From assembly GCA_033782935.1 (NCBI GenBank), contig JAWQEG010000474.1, positions 2,356,001-2,420,000 of the forward strand: a stretch of DNA of 64,000 nt. Reading direction: 5' to 3'. Every line of letters starts with the position of its first letter. The stretch's first letter is position 1. Shown piece by piece: positions 1-12,870 of this stretch. The notes under the pieces were generated by a model. It was given only the letters and a program-made list of their open reading frames with translations, was not told where the DNA came from and did not search any database. A program made the translations under genes and the position numbers. The stretch comes from Petrolisthes cinctipes. Lineage: Eukaryota > Arthropoda > Malacostraca > Decapoda > Porcellanidae.

Positions 1-111
1 CCGAAAATTCAATATGTTGGGGTCCCAGAAGCAATCTGTACAGTGCTAGAATATTTTCAAAATATAGGCTAAAAACATGCTAAAAATCGATCTTTTAGGT
101 GCCAAAAATTC

Positions 112-1958
112 GATATCTCAAATTCAGTACCAAAACACCCGAAAATTCGATATTTAGGGGTCCCAGAAGCAATCTGTACATGCCTACTCCGTGTTAGAGT
201 ATTTTCAAAATACAGGCCAAAAACATACTGAAAATCTATCTTTTAGGTGCCCAAAAGTCGATATGTGCATGCATCTTCAGTACCCGTTTATATCTCAAAT
301 TCTGGCCCTAAACACCCGAAAATTCGATATTTTGGGGTCCCAGAAGCGATCGGTACATGCCTACTCCGTGTTAGAGTATTTTCAAAATACATGCTCAAAA
401 CATATTGAAAATCGATCTTTTAGGTGCACAAAAGTCGATATGTGCATGCATCTTCAGTACCCGTTTATATCTCAAATTCTGGCCCTAAACACCCGAAAAT
501 TCGATATTTTGGGGTCCCAGAAGCGATCTGTACATGCCTACTCCGTGTTAGAGTATTTTCAAAATTCAGGCCCAAAACATGCTGAAAATCGATATTTTTG
601 GTGCCCAAAGTAAATATGTGCATGTATCTTCTGTACCCGTTTATATCTCGAATTCAGGCTCAAAACACCCGAAAATTCAATATTTTGGGGTCCCAGAAGC
701 AATCTGTACAGTGCTAGAATATTTTCAAAATATAGGCTAAAAACATGCTAAAAATCGATCTTTTAGGTGCCAAAAATTCGATATCTCAAATTCAGTCCAA
801 AAACACCCTAAAATTCGATATTTAGGGGTTCCAGAAGCGATCTGTACATGCCCGCTCCGTGTTAGAGTATTTTCAAAATACATGCTCAAAACATACTGAA
901 AATCGATCTTTTAGGTGCACAAAAGTCGATATGTGCATGCATCTTCTGTACCCGTTTATATCTCAAATTCTGGCTCAAAACACCCGAAAATTCAATATTT
1001 TGGGGTCCCATAAGCAATCTGTACATGCCTACACAGTGCTAGAATATTTTCAAAGTATAGGCTAAAAACATGCTAAAAATCGACATTTTAGGTGCCAAAA
1101 AATCGATATCTCAAATTCAGTCCCAAAACACCCGAAAATTCGATATTTAGAGGTCCCAGAAGGTATCTGTACATGCCTACTCCGTGTTAGAGTATTTTCA
1201 AAATACAGGCCAAAAACATACTGAAAATCGATCTTTTAGGTGCCCAAAAGTCGATATGTGCAAGTATCTTCTGTACCCGTTTATATCTCAAATTCAGGCT
1301 CAAAACACCCGAAAATTCAATATTTTGGGGTCCCAGAAGCAATCTGTACATGCCTACTCAGTGCTAGAATATTTTCAAAATATAGGCTAAAAACATGCTA
1401 AAAATCGATCTTTTAGGTACCAAAAATTCGATATCTCAAATTCAGTCCCAAAACACCCGAAAATTCGATATTTATGGGTCCCAGAAGCGATCTGTACATG
1501 CCTACTCCGTGTTAGAGTATTTTCAAAATACATGCTCAAAACATACTGAAAATCGATCTTTTAGGTGCACAAAAGTCGATATGTGCATGCATCTTCAGTA
1601 CCCGTTTATATCTCAAATTCTGGCTCAAAACACCCGAAAATTCAATATTTTGGGGTTCCATAAGCAATCTGTACATGCCTACTCAGTGTTAGAGTATTTT
1701 CAAAATACAGGCCCAAAACATGCTGAAAATCGATATTTTAGATGCCCAAAGTCAATATGTGCATGTATCTTCTGTACCCGTTTATATCTCAAATTCAGGC
1801 TCAAAACACCCGAAAACTCAATATTTTAGGGTCCCAGAAGCAATCTGTACATGCCTACTCAGTGTTAGAGTATTTTCAAAATACAGGCCCAAAACATGCT
1901 GAAAATCGATATTTTAGATGCCCAAAGTCAATATGTGCATGTATCTTCTGTACCCGTT
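112..1958 (+). repeat. 1,847-bp tandem duplication, first copy
   Basis: This copy matches the next 1,847 bp base for base over most of its length. Shared private marks include 'cagtaccaaaac' at 125 and 1972, 'aatctatctttt' near 231 and 2078, 'gatcggtacatg' near 348 and 2195, 'catgcccgctccg' near 848 and 2695, and 'gtgcaagtatc' near 1258 and 3105. The copies meet within the shared string 'atctcaaattcag', so the exact edge can shift by a few bases. Confidence 0.92.
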
Positions 1959-3805
1959 TATATCTCAAATTCAGTACCAAAACACCCGAAAATTCGATAT
2001 TTAGGGGTCCCAGAAGCAATCTGTACATGCCTACTCCGTGTTAGAGTATTTTCAAAATACAGGCCAAAAACATACTGAAAATCTATCTTTTAGGTGCCCA
2101 AAAGTCGATATGTGCATGCATCTTCAGTACCCGTTTATATCTCAAATTCTGGCCCTAAACACCCGAAAATTCGATATTTTGGGGTCCCAGAAGCGATCGG
2201 TACATGCCTACTCCGTGTTAGAGTATTTTCAAAATACATGCTCAAAACATATTGAAAATCGATCTTTTAGGTGCACAAAAGTCGATATGTGCATGCATCT
2301 TCAGTACCCGTTTATATCTCAAATTCTGGCCCTAAACACCCGAAAATTCGATATTTTGGGGTCCCAGAAGCGATCTGTACATGCCTACTCCGTGTTAGAG
2401 TATTTTCAAAATTCAGGCCCAAAACATGCTGAAAATCGATATTTTTGGTGCCCAAAGTAAATATGTGCATGTATCTTCTGTACCCGTTTATATCTCGAAT
2501 TCAGGCTCAAAACACCCGAAAATTCAATATTTTGGGGTCCCAGAAGCAATCTGTACAGTGCTAGAATATTTTCAAAATATAGGCTAAAAACATGCTAAAA
2601 ATCGATCTTTTAGGTGCCAAAAATTCGATATCTCAAATTCAGTCCAAAAACACCCTAAAATTCGATATTTAGGGGTTCCAGAAGCGATCTGTACATGCCC
2701 GCTCCGTGTTAGAGTATTTTCAAAATACATGCTCAAAACATACTGAAAATCGATCTTTTAGGTGCACAAAAGTCGATATGTGCATGCATCTTCTGTACCC
2801 GTTTATATCTCAAATTCTGGCTCAAAACACCCGAAAATTCAATATTTTGGGGTCCCATAAGCAATCTGTACATGCCTACACAGTGCTAGAATATTTTCAA
2901 AGTATAGGCTAAAAACATGCTAAAAATCGACATTTTAGGTGCCAAAAAATCGATATCTCAAATTCAGTCCCAAAACACCCGAAAATTCGATATTTAGAGG
3001 TCCCAGAAGGTATCTGTACATGCCTACTCCGTGTTAGAGTATTTTCAAAATACAGGCCAAAAACATACTGAAAATCGATCTTTTAGGTGCCCAAAAGTCG
3101 ATATGTGCAAGTATCTTCTGTACCCGTTTATATCTCAAATTCAGGCTCAAAACACCCGAAAATTCAATATTTTGGGGTCCCAGAAGCAATCTGTACATGC
3201 CTACTCAGTGCTAGAATATTTTCAAAATATAGGCTAAAAACATGCTAAAAATCGATCTTTTAGGTACCAAAAATTCGATATCTCAAATTCAGTCCCAAAA
3301 CACCCGAAAATTCGATATTTATGGGTCCCAGAAGCGATCTGTACATGCCTACTCCGTGTTAGAGTATTTTCAAAATACATGCTCAAAACATACTGAAAAT
3401 CGATCTTTTAGGTGCACAAAAGTCGATATGTGCATGCATCTTCAGTACCCGTTTATATCTCAAATTCTGGCTCAAAACACCCGAAAATTCAATATTTTTG
3501 GGTTCCAGAAGCAATCTGTACATGCCTACTCAGTGTTAGAGTATTTTCAAAATACAGGCCCAAAACATGCTGAAAATCGATATTTTAGATGCCCAAAGTC
3601 AATATGTGCATGTATCTTCTGTACCCGTTTATATCTCAAATTCAGGCTCAAAACACCCGAAAACTCAATATTTTAGGGTCCCAGAAGCAATCTGTACATG
3701 CCTACTCAGTGTTAGAGTATTTTCAAAATACAGGCCCAAAACATGCTGAAAATCGATATTTTAGATGCCCAAAGTCAATATGTGCATGTATCTTCTGTAC
3801 CCGTT
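1959..3805 (+). repeat. 1,847-bp tandem duplication, second copy
   Basis: This is the second member of the pair. I found two substitutions against copy one: 1652 g versus 3499 t, and 1661 t versus 3508 g. That level of identity marks a recent event. The upstream junction joins a full-length B monomer to the tail of a C-type half-unit at the point where C carries its 29-bp deletion. Confidence 0.92.
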
Positions 3806-4060
3806 TATATCTCAAATTCAGGCTCAAAACACCCGAAAATTCAATATTTTGGGGTCCCAGAAGCAATCTGTACATGCCTACTCAGTGTTAGAGTATTTTC
3901 AAAATACAGGCCCAAAACATGCTGAAAATCGATATTTTAGATGCCCAAAGTCAATATGTGCATGTATCTTCTGTACCCGTTTATATCTCAAATTCAGGCT
4001 CAAAACACCCGAAAATTCAATATTTTGGGGTCCCAGAAGCAATCTGTACATGCCTACACA
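3533..4060 (+). repeat. Three consecutive type B monomers (176 x 3)
   Basis: Starts at 3533, 3709, 3885 and 4061 are exactly 176 bp apart, and all three monomers carry the B2 mark 'ttttagatgcccaaag'. Elsewhere a B monomer is almost always followed by C. This is a local one-monomer expansion, probably by unequal exchange between neighbouring B copies. Confidence 0.9.
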
Positions 4061-5158
4061 GTGCTAGAATATTTTCAAAATATAGGCTAAAAACATACTA
4101 AAAATCGACATTTTAGGTGCCAAAAAATCGATATCTCAAATTCAGTCCCAAAGCACCCGAAAATTCGATATTTAGAGGTCCCAGAAGGGATCTGTACATG
4201 CCTACTCAGTGCTAGAATATTTTCAAAATATAAGCTAAAAACATGCTAAAAATCGATCTTTTAGGTGCCAAAAAGTCGATATCTCAAATTCAGTCCCAAA
4301 ACACCCGAAAATTCGATATTTAGGGGTCCCAGAAGCGATCTGTACATGCCTACTCCGTGTTAGAGTATTTTCAAAATACATGCTCAAAACATACTGAAAA
4401 TCGATCTTTTAGGTGCACAAAAGTCGATATGTGCATGCATCTTCAGTACCCGTTTATATCTCAAATTCAGGCTCAAAACACCCGAAAATTCAATATTTTG
4501 GGGTTCCAGAAGCAATCTGTACATGCCTACTCAGTGTTAGAGTATTTTCAAAATACAGGCCCAAAACATGCTGAAAATCGATATTTTAGATGCCCAAAGT
4601 CAATATGTGCATGTATCTTCTGTACCCGTTTATATCTCAAATTCAGGCTCAAAACACCCGAAAATTCAATATTTTGGGGTCCAATAAGCAATCTGTACAT
4701 GCCTACACAGTGCTAGAATATTTTCAAAATATAGGCTAAAAACATGCTAAAAATCGATATTTTAGGTGCCAAAAATTCGATATCTCAAATTCAGTCCCAA
4801 AACACCCGAAAATTCGATATTTAGAGGTCCCAGAAGGTATCTGTACATGCCTACTCCGTGTTAGAGTATTTTCAAAATACAGGCCAAAAACATACTGAAA
4901 ATCGATCTTTTAGGTGCCCAAAAGTCGATATGTGCATGCATCTTCTGTACCCGTTTATATCTCAAATTCTGGCCCTAAACACCCGAAAATTCGATATTTT
5001 GGGGTCCCAGAAGCGATCTGTACATGCCTACTCCGTGTTAGAGTATTTTCAAAATTCAGTCCCAAAACATGCTGAAAATCGATATTTTTGGTGCCCAAAG
5101 TCAATATGTGCATGTATCTTCTGTACCCGTTTATATCTCGAATTCAGGCTCAAAACAC

Positions 5159-5631
5159 CCGAAAATTCAATATGTTGGGGTCCCAGAAGCAATCTGTACA
5201 GTGCTAGAATATTTTCAAAATATAGGCTAAAAACATGCTAAAAATCGATCTTTTAGGTGCCAAAAATTCGATATCTCAAATTCAGTCCCAAAACACCCGA
5301 AAATTCGATATTTAGGGGTCCCAGAAGCAATCTGTACATGCCTACTCCGTGTTAGAGTATTTTCAAAATACAGGCCAAAAACATACTGAAAATCTATCTT
5401 TTAGGTGCCCAAAAGTCGATATGTGCATGCATCTTCAGTACCCGTTTATATCTCAAATTCTGGCCCTAAACACCCGAAAATTCGATATTTTGGGGTCCCA
5501 GAAGCGATCGGTACATGCCTACTCCGTGTTAGAGTATTTTCAAAATACATGCTCAAAACATATTGAAAATCGATCTTTTAGGTGCACAAAAGTCGATATG
5601 TGCATGCATCTTCAGTACCCGTTTATATCTC
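5159..5631 (+). repeat. Repeat of window positions 1-473 at 5,158-bp offset
   Basis: The rare mark 'aatatgttgggg' occurs at 11 and 5169, followed in both places by the same 'aatctatctttt' and 'gatcggtacatg' variants. One difference is 'cagtacc' at 125 versus 'cagtccc' at 5283. The match ends where position 474 onward reads 'ttctggccc' and this copy reads 'ttcaggctc'. Confidence 0.85.
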
Positions 5632-6026
5632 AAATTCAGGCTCAAAACACCCGAAAATTCAATATTTTGGGGTCCCAGAAGCAATCTGTACATGCCTACT
5701 CAGTGTTAGAGTATTTTCAAAGTACAGGCCCAAAACATGCTGAAAATCGATATTTTAGATGCCCAAAGTCAATATGTGCATGTATCTTCTGTACCCGTTT
5801 ATATCTCAAATTCAGGCTCAAAACACCCGAAAATTCAATATTTTGGGGTCCCAGAAGCAATCTGTACATGCCTACACAGTGCTAGAATATTTTCAAAATA
5901 TAGGCTAAAAACATGCTAAAAATCGACATTTTAGGTGCCAAAAAATCGATATCTCAAATTCAGTCCCAAAACACCCGAAAATTCAATATTTAGAGGTCCC
6001 AGAAGGTATCTGTACATGCTTACTCC

Positions 6027-6174
6027 GTGTTAGAGTATTTTCAAAATACAGGCCAAAAACATACTGAAAATCGATCTTTTAGGTGCACAAAAGTCGATAT
6101 CTCAAATTCAGTCACAAAACACCCGAAAATTCGATATTTAGGGGTCCCAGAAGCGATCTGTACATGCCTACTCC
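6027..6174 (+). repeat. Hybrid A/C monomer of 148 bp
   Basis: This monomer opens with A-type sequence ('gtgttagag', 'tacaggccaaaaa', 'ggtgcacaaaag') but then passes at 'gtcgatatctcaaattcagt' into C-type sequence, so it lacks the same 29 bp as C. It is best read as a crossover between A and C inside their shared 'gtcgatat' string, though an independent deletion at the same microhomology is possible. Confidence 0.85.
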
Positions 6175-6689
6175 GTGTTAGAGTATTTTCAAAATACATG
6201 CTCAAAACATACTGAAAATCGATCTTTTAGGTGCACAAAAGTCGATATGTGCATGCATCTTCAGTACCCGTTTATATCTCAAATTCAGGCTCAAAACACC
6301 CGAAAATTCAATATTTTGGGGTCCCAGAAGCAATCTGTACATGCCTACTCAGTGTTAGAGTATTTTCAAAATACAGGCCCAAAACATGCTGAAAATCGAT
6401 ATTTTTGGTGCCCAAAGTCAATATGTGCATGTATCTTCTGTACCCGTTTATATCTCAAATTCAGGCTCAAAACACCCGAAAATTCAATATTTTGGGGTCC
6501 CAGAAGCAATCTGTACATGCCTACACAGTTCTAGAATATTTTCAAAATATAGGCTAAAAACATGCTAAAAATCGATATTTTAGGTGCCAAAAATTCGATA
6601 TCTCAAATTCAGTCCCAAAACACCCGAAAATTCGATATTTAGAGGTCCCAGAAGGTATCTGTACATGCCTACTCCGTGTTAGAGTATTT

Positions 6690-9600
6690 TCAAAATACAG
6701 GCCAAAAACATACTGAAAATCGATCTTTTAGGTGCCCAAAAGTCGATATGTGCATGCATCTTCTGTACCCGTTTATATCTCAAATTCTGGCCCTAAACAC
6801 CCGAAAATTCGATATTTTGGGGTCCCAGAAGCGATCTGTACATGCCTACTCCGTGTTAGAGTATTTTCAAAATTCAGGCCCAAAACATGCTGAAAATCGA
6901 TATTTTTGGTGCCCAAAGTCAATATGTGCAAGTATCTTCTGTACCCGTTTATATCTCAAATTCAGGCTCAAAACACCCGAAAATTCAATATTTTGGGGTC
7001 CCAGAAGCAATCTGTACATGCCTACTCAGTGCTAGAATATTTTCAAAATATAGGCTAAAAACATGCTAAAAATCGATCTTTTAGGTGCCAAAAATTCGAT
7101 ATCTCAAATTCAGTCCCAAAACACCCGAAAATTCGATATTTATGGGTCCCAGAAGCGATCTGTACATGCCTACTCCGTGTTAGAGTATTTTCAAAATACA
7201 TGCTCAAAACATACTGAAAATCGATCTTTTAGGTGTACAAAAGTCGATATGTGCATGCATCTTCAGTACCCGTTTATATCTCAAATTCTGGCTCAAAACA
7301 CCCGAAAATTCAATATTTTGGGGTTCCAGAAGCAATCTGTACATGCCTACTCAGTGTTAGAGTATTTTCAAAATACAGGCCCAAAACATGCTGAAAATCG
7401 ATATTTTAGATGCCCAAAGTCAATATGTGCATGTATCTTCTGTACCCGTTTATATCTCAAATTCAGGCTCAAAACACCCGAAAATTCAATATTTTGGGGT
7501 CCCATAAGCAATCTGGACATGCCTACACAGTGCTAGAATATTTTCAAAATATAGGCTAAAAACATGCTAAAAATCGACATTTTAGGTGCCAAAAAATCGA
7601 TATCTCAAATTCAGTCCCAAAACACCCGAAAATTCGATATTTAGAGGTCCCAGAAGGTATCTGTACATGCCTACTCCGTGTTAGAGTATTTTCAAACTAC
7701 AGGCCAAAAACATACTGAAAATCGATCTTTTAGGTGCCCAAAAGTCGATATGTGCATGCATCTTCTGTACCCGTTTATATCTCAAATTCTGGCCCTAAAC
7801 ACCCGAAAATTCGATATTTTGGGGTCCCAGAAGCGATCTGTACATGCCTACTCCGTGTTAGAGTATTTTCAAAATTCAGGCCCAAAACATGCTGAAAATC
7901 GATATTTTTGGTGCCCAAAGTCAATATGTGCATGTATCTTCTGTACCCGTTTATATCTCGAATTCAGGCTCAAAACACCCGAAAATTCAATATTTTGGGG
8001 TCCCAGAAGCAATATGTACAGTGCTAGATTATTTTCAAAATATAGGCTAAAAACATGCTAAAAATCGATCTTTTAGGTGCCAAAAATTCGATATCTCAAA
8101 TTCAGTCCCAAAACACCCGAAAATTCGATATTTAGGGGTTCCAGAAGCGATCTGTACATGCCTACTCCGTGTTAGAGTATTTTCAAAATACATGCTCAAA
8201 ACATACTGAAAATCGATCTTTTAGGTGCACAAAAGTCGATATGTGCATGCATCTTCAGTACCCGTTTATATCTCAAATTCTGGCTCAAAACACCCGAAAA
8301 TTCAACATTTTGGGGTCCCATAAGCAATCTGTACATGCCTACACAGTGCTAGAATATTTTCAAAATATAGGCTAAAAACATGCTAAAAATCGACATTTTA
8401 GGTGCCAAAAAATCGATATCTCAAATTCAGTCCCAAAACACCCGAAAATTCGATATTTAGAGGTCCCAGAAGGTATCTGTACATGCCTACTCCGTGTTAG
8501 AGTATTTTCAAAATACAGGCTAAAAACATACTGAAAATCGATCTTTTAGGTGCCCAAAAGTCGATATGTGCATGCATCTTCTGTACCCGTTTATATCTCA
8601 AATTCTGGCCCTAAACACCCGAAAATTCGATATTTTGGGGTCCCAGAAGCGATCTGTACATGCCTACTCCGTGTTAGAGTATTTTCAAAATTCAGGCCCA
8701 AAACATGCTGAAAATCGATATTTTTGGTGCCCAAAGTCAATATGTGCATGTATCTTCTGTACCCGTTTATATCTCGAATTCAGGTTCAAAACACCCGAAA
8801 ATTCAATATTTTGGGGTCCCAGAAGCAATCTGTACAGTGCTAGAATATTTTCAAAATATAGGCTAAAAACATGCTAAAAATCGATCTTTTAGGTGCCAAA
8901 AAGTCGATATCTCAAATTCAGTCCCAAAACACCCGAAAATTCGATATTTAGGGGTCCCAGAAGCGATCTGTACATGCCTACTCCGTTTTAGAGTATTTTC
9001 AAAATACAGGCCAAAAACATACTGAAAATCGATCTTTTAGGTGCCCAAAAATCGATATGTGCATGCATCTTCTGTACCCGTTTATATCTCAAATTCTGGC
9101 CCTAAACACCCGAAAATTAGATATTTTGGGGTCCCAGAAGCGATCTGTACATGCCTACTCCGTGTTAGAGTATTTTCAAAATTCAGGCCCAAAACATGCT
9201 GAAAATCGATATTTTTGGTGCCCAAAGTCAATATGTGCAAGTATCTTCTGTACCCGTTTATATCTCAAATTCAGGCTCAAAACACCCGAAAATTCAATAT
9301 TTTGGGGTCCCAGAAGCAATCTGTACATGCCTACTCAGTGCTAGAATATTTTCAAAATATAGGCTAAAAACATGCTAAAAATCGATCTTTTAGGTGCCAA
9401 AAATTCGATATCTCAAATTCAGTCCCAAAACACCCGAAAATTCGATATTTATGGGTCCCAGAAGCGATCTGTACATGCCTACTCCGTGTTAGAGTATTTT
9501 CAAAATACATGCTCAAAACATACTGAAAATCGATCTTTTAGGTGCCCAAAAGTCGATATGTGCATGCATCTTCAGTACCCGTTTATATCTCAAATTCTGG

Positions 9601-11312
9601 CTCAAAACACCCGAAAATTCAATATTTTGGGGTTCCAGAAGCAATCTGTACATGCCTACTCAGTGTTAGAGTATTTTCAAAATACAGGCCCAAAACATGC
9701 TGAAAATCGATATTTTAGATGCCCAAAGTCAATATGTGCATGTATCTTCTGTACCCGTTTATATCTCAAATTCAGGCTCAAAACACCCGAAAATTCAATA
9801 TTTTGGGGTCCCATAAGCAATCTGTACATGCCTACACAGTGCTAGAATATTTTCAAAATATAGGCTAAAAACATGCTAAAAATCGACATTTTAGGTGCCA
9901 AAAAATCGATATCTCAAATTCAGTCCCAAAACACCCGAAAATTCGATATTTAGAGGTCCCAGAAGGTATCTGTACATGCCTACTCCGTGTTAGAGTATTT
10001 TCAAAATACAGGCCAAAAACATACTAAAAATCGATCTTTTAGGTGCCCAAAAGTCGATATGTGCATGCATCTTCTGTACCCGTTTATATCTCAAATTCTG
10101 GCCCTAAACACCCGAAAATTCGATATTTTGGGGTCCCAGAAGCGATCTGTACATGCCTACTCCGTGTTAGAGTATTTTCAAAATTCAGGCCCAAAACATG
10201 CTGAAAATCGATATTTTTGGTGCCCAAAGTCAATATGTGCATGTATCTTCTGTACCCGTTTATATCTCGAATTCAGGCTCAAAACACCCGAAAATTCAAT
10301 ATTTTGGGGTCCCAGAAGCAATCTGTACAGTGCTAGAATATTTTCAAAATATAGGCTAAAAACATGCTAAAAATCGATCTTTTAGGTGCCAAAAATTCGA
10401 TATCTCAAATTCAGTCCAAAAACACCCTAAAATTCGATATTTAGGGGTTCCAGAAGCGATCTGTACATGCCCACTCCGTGTTAGAGTATTTTCAAAATAC
10501 ATGCTCAAAACATACTGAAAATCGATCTTTTAGGTGCACAAAAGTCGATATGTGCATGCATCTTCTGTACCCGTTTATATCTCAAATTCTGGCTCAAAAC
10601 ACCCGAAAATTCAATATTTTGGGGTCCCATAAGCAATCTGTACATGCCTACACAGTGCTAGAATATTTTCAAAGTATAGGCTAAAAACATGCTAAAAATC
10701 GACATTTTAGGTGCCAAAAAATCGATATCTCAAATTCAGTCCCAAAACACCCGAAAATTCGATATTTAGAGGTCCCAGAAGGTATCTGTACATGCCTACT
10801 CCGTGTTAGAGTATTTTCAAAATACAGGCCAAAAACATACTGAAAATCGATCTTTTAGGTGCCCAAAAGTCGATATGTGCATGCATCTTCTGTACCCGTT
10901 TATATCTCAAATTCTGGCCCTAAACACCCGAAAATTCGATATTTTGGGGTCCCAGAAGCGATCTGTACATGCCTACTCCGTGTTAGAGTATTTTCAAAAT
11001 TCAGGCCCAAAACATGCTGAAAATCGATATTTTTGGTGCCCAAAGTCAATATGTGCATGTATCTTCTGTACCCGTTTATATCTCGAATTCAGGTTCAAAA
11101 CACCCGAAAATTCAATATTTTGGGGTCCCAGAAGCAATCTGTACAGTGCTAGAATATTTTCAAAATATAGTCTAAAAACATGCTAAAAATCGATCTTTTA
11201 GGTGCCAAAAAGTCGATATCTCAAATTCAGTCCCAAAACACCCGAAAATTCGATATTTAGGGGTCCCAGAAGCGATCTGTACATGCCTACTCCGTTTTAG
11301 AGTATTTTCAAA
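6690..11312 (+). repeat. 2,309-bp tandem duplication domain
   Basis: Landmarks repeat at 2,309 bp: the rare 'aggttcaaaacacc' at 8782 and 11091, 'ctccgttttag' near 8981 and 11290, and reading-frame landmarks at 6887/9196, 7063/9372, 7678/9987 and 8169/10478. The first copy spans about 6690-9000 and the second about 9000-11312. A few substitutions separate the copies, so this duplication looks somewhat older than the 1,847-bp one. Confidence 0.88.
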
Positions 11313-12147
11313 ATACATGCTCAAAACATACTGAAAATCGATCTTTTAGGTGCACAAAAGTCGATATGTGCATGCATCTTCAGTACCCGTTTATATCTCA
11401 AATTCAGGCTCAAAACACCCGAAAATTCAATATTTTAGGGTCCCAGAAGCAATCTGTACATGCCTACTCAGTGTTAGAGTATTTTCAAAATACAGGCCCA
11501 AAACATGCTGAAAATCGATATTTTAGATGCCCAAAGTCAATATGTGCATGTATCTTCTGTACCCGTTTATATCTCAAATTCAGGCTCAAAACACCCGAAA
11601 ATTCAATATTTTGGGGTCCCCGAAGCAATCTGTACATGCCTACTCAGTGTTAGAGTATTTTCAAAATATAGGCTAAAAACATGCAAAAAATCGACATTTT
11701 AGGTGCCAAAAAATCGATATCTCAAATTCAGTCCCAAAACACCCGAAAATTCGATATTTAGAGGTCCCAGAAGGTATCTGTACATGCCTACTCCTTGTTA
11801 GAGTAATTTCAAAATACAGGCCAAAAACATACTGAAAATCGATCTTTTAGGTGCCCAAAAGTCGATATGTGCATGCATCTTCTGTACCCGTTTATATCTC
11901 AAATTCTGGCCCTAAACACCCGAAAATTCGATATTTTGGGGTCCCAGAAGCGATCTGTACATGCCTACTCCGTGTTAGAGTATTTTCAAAATTCAGGCCC
12001 AAAACATGCTGAAAATCGATATTTTAGATGCCCAAAGTCAATATGTGCATGTATCTTCTGTACCCGTTTATATCTCAAATTCAGGCTCAAAACACCCGAA
12101 AATTCAATATTTTGGGGTCCCAGAAGCAATCTGTACATGCCTACACA

Positions 12148-12870
12148 GTGCTAGAATATTTTCAAAATATAGGCTAAAAACATGCTAAAAATCGACATTT
12201 TAGGTGCCAAAAAATCGATATCTCAAATTCAGTCCCAAAGCACCCGAAAATTAGATATTTAGAGGTCCCAGAAGGGATCTGTACATGCCTACTCAGTGCT
12301 AGAATATTTTCAAAATATAGGCTAAAAACATGCTAAAAATCGATCTTTTAGGTGCCAAAAAGTCGATATCTCAAATTCAGTCCCAAAACACCCGAAAATT
12401 CGATATTTAGGGTTCCCAGAAGCGATCTGTACATGCCTACTCCGTGTTAGAGTATTTTCAAAATACATGCTCAAAACATACTGAAAATCGATCTTTTAGG
12501 TGCACAAAAGTCGATATGTGCATGCATCTTCAGTACCCGTTTATATCTCAAATTCAGGCTCAAAACACCCGAAAATTCAATATTTTGGGGTTCCAGAAGC
12601 AATCTGTACATGCCTACTCAGTGTTAGAGTATTTTCAAAATACTGGCTCAAAACATGCTGAAAATCGATATTTTAGATGCCCAAAGTCAATATGTGCATG
12701 TATCTTCTGTACCCGTTTATATCTCAAATTCAGGCTCAAAACACCCGAAAATTCAATATTTTGGGGTCCCATAAGCAATCTGTACATGCCTACACAGTGC
12801 TAGAATATTTTCAAAATATAGGCTAAAAACATGCTAAAAATCGACATTTTAGGTGCCAAAAAATCGATAT
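12148..12870 (+). repeat. Block resembling 4061-4783 at 8,087-bp offset
   Basis: Both blocks carry the uncommon marks 'agtcccaaagcaccc' (near 4144 and 12231) and 'ccagaagggatctg' (near 4181 and 12268), followed by matching A2-B2 monomers at 4357 and 12444. Several substitutions separate them. Similarity stops near 12870, where a C-type front passes into A-type 'ctcaaattctggccc'. Confidence 0.75.

Larger units (their letters stand above)
1..6690 (+). repeat. Irregular left domain of the array
   Basis: The order of A, B and C monomers is disturbed here compared with the 992-bp domain. The domain contains a 1,847-bp tandem duplication, two runs of consecutive 176-bp B monomers, an A/C hybrid monomer, and a block (1-473) that recurs 5,158 bp downstream. 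Trimer spacing of 501 bp is seen only locally. The sequence is satellite throughout, with no gene. Confidence 0.9.

Noticed and set aside
191..613. Forward reading frames of 60-178 residues throughout the window (for example this one)
   Set aside because: They repeat with the satellite period, overlap in different frames, start and stop at fixed monomer positions and have no upstream signals or known domains. They follow from the monomer length and not from coding.
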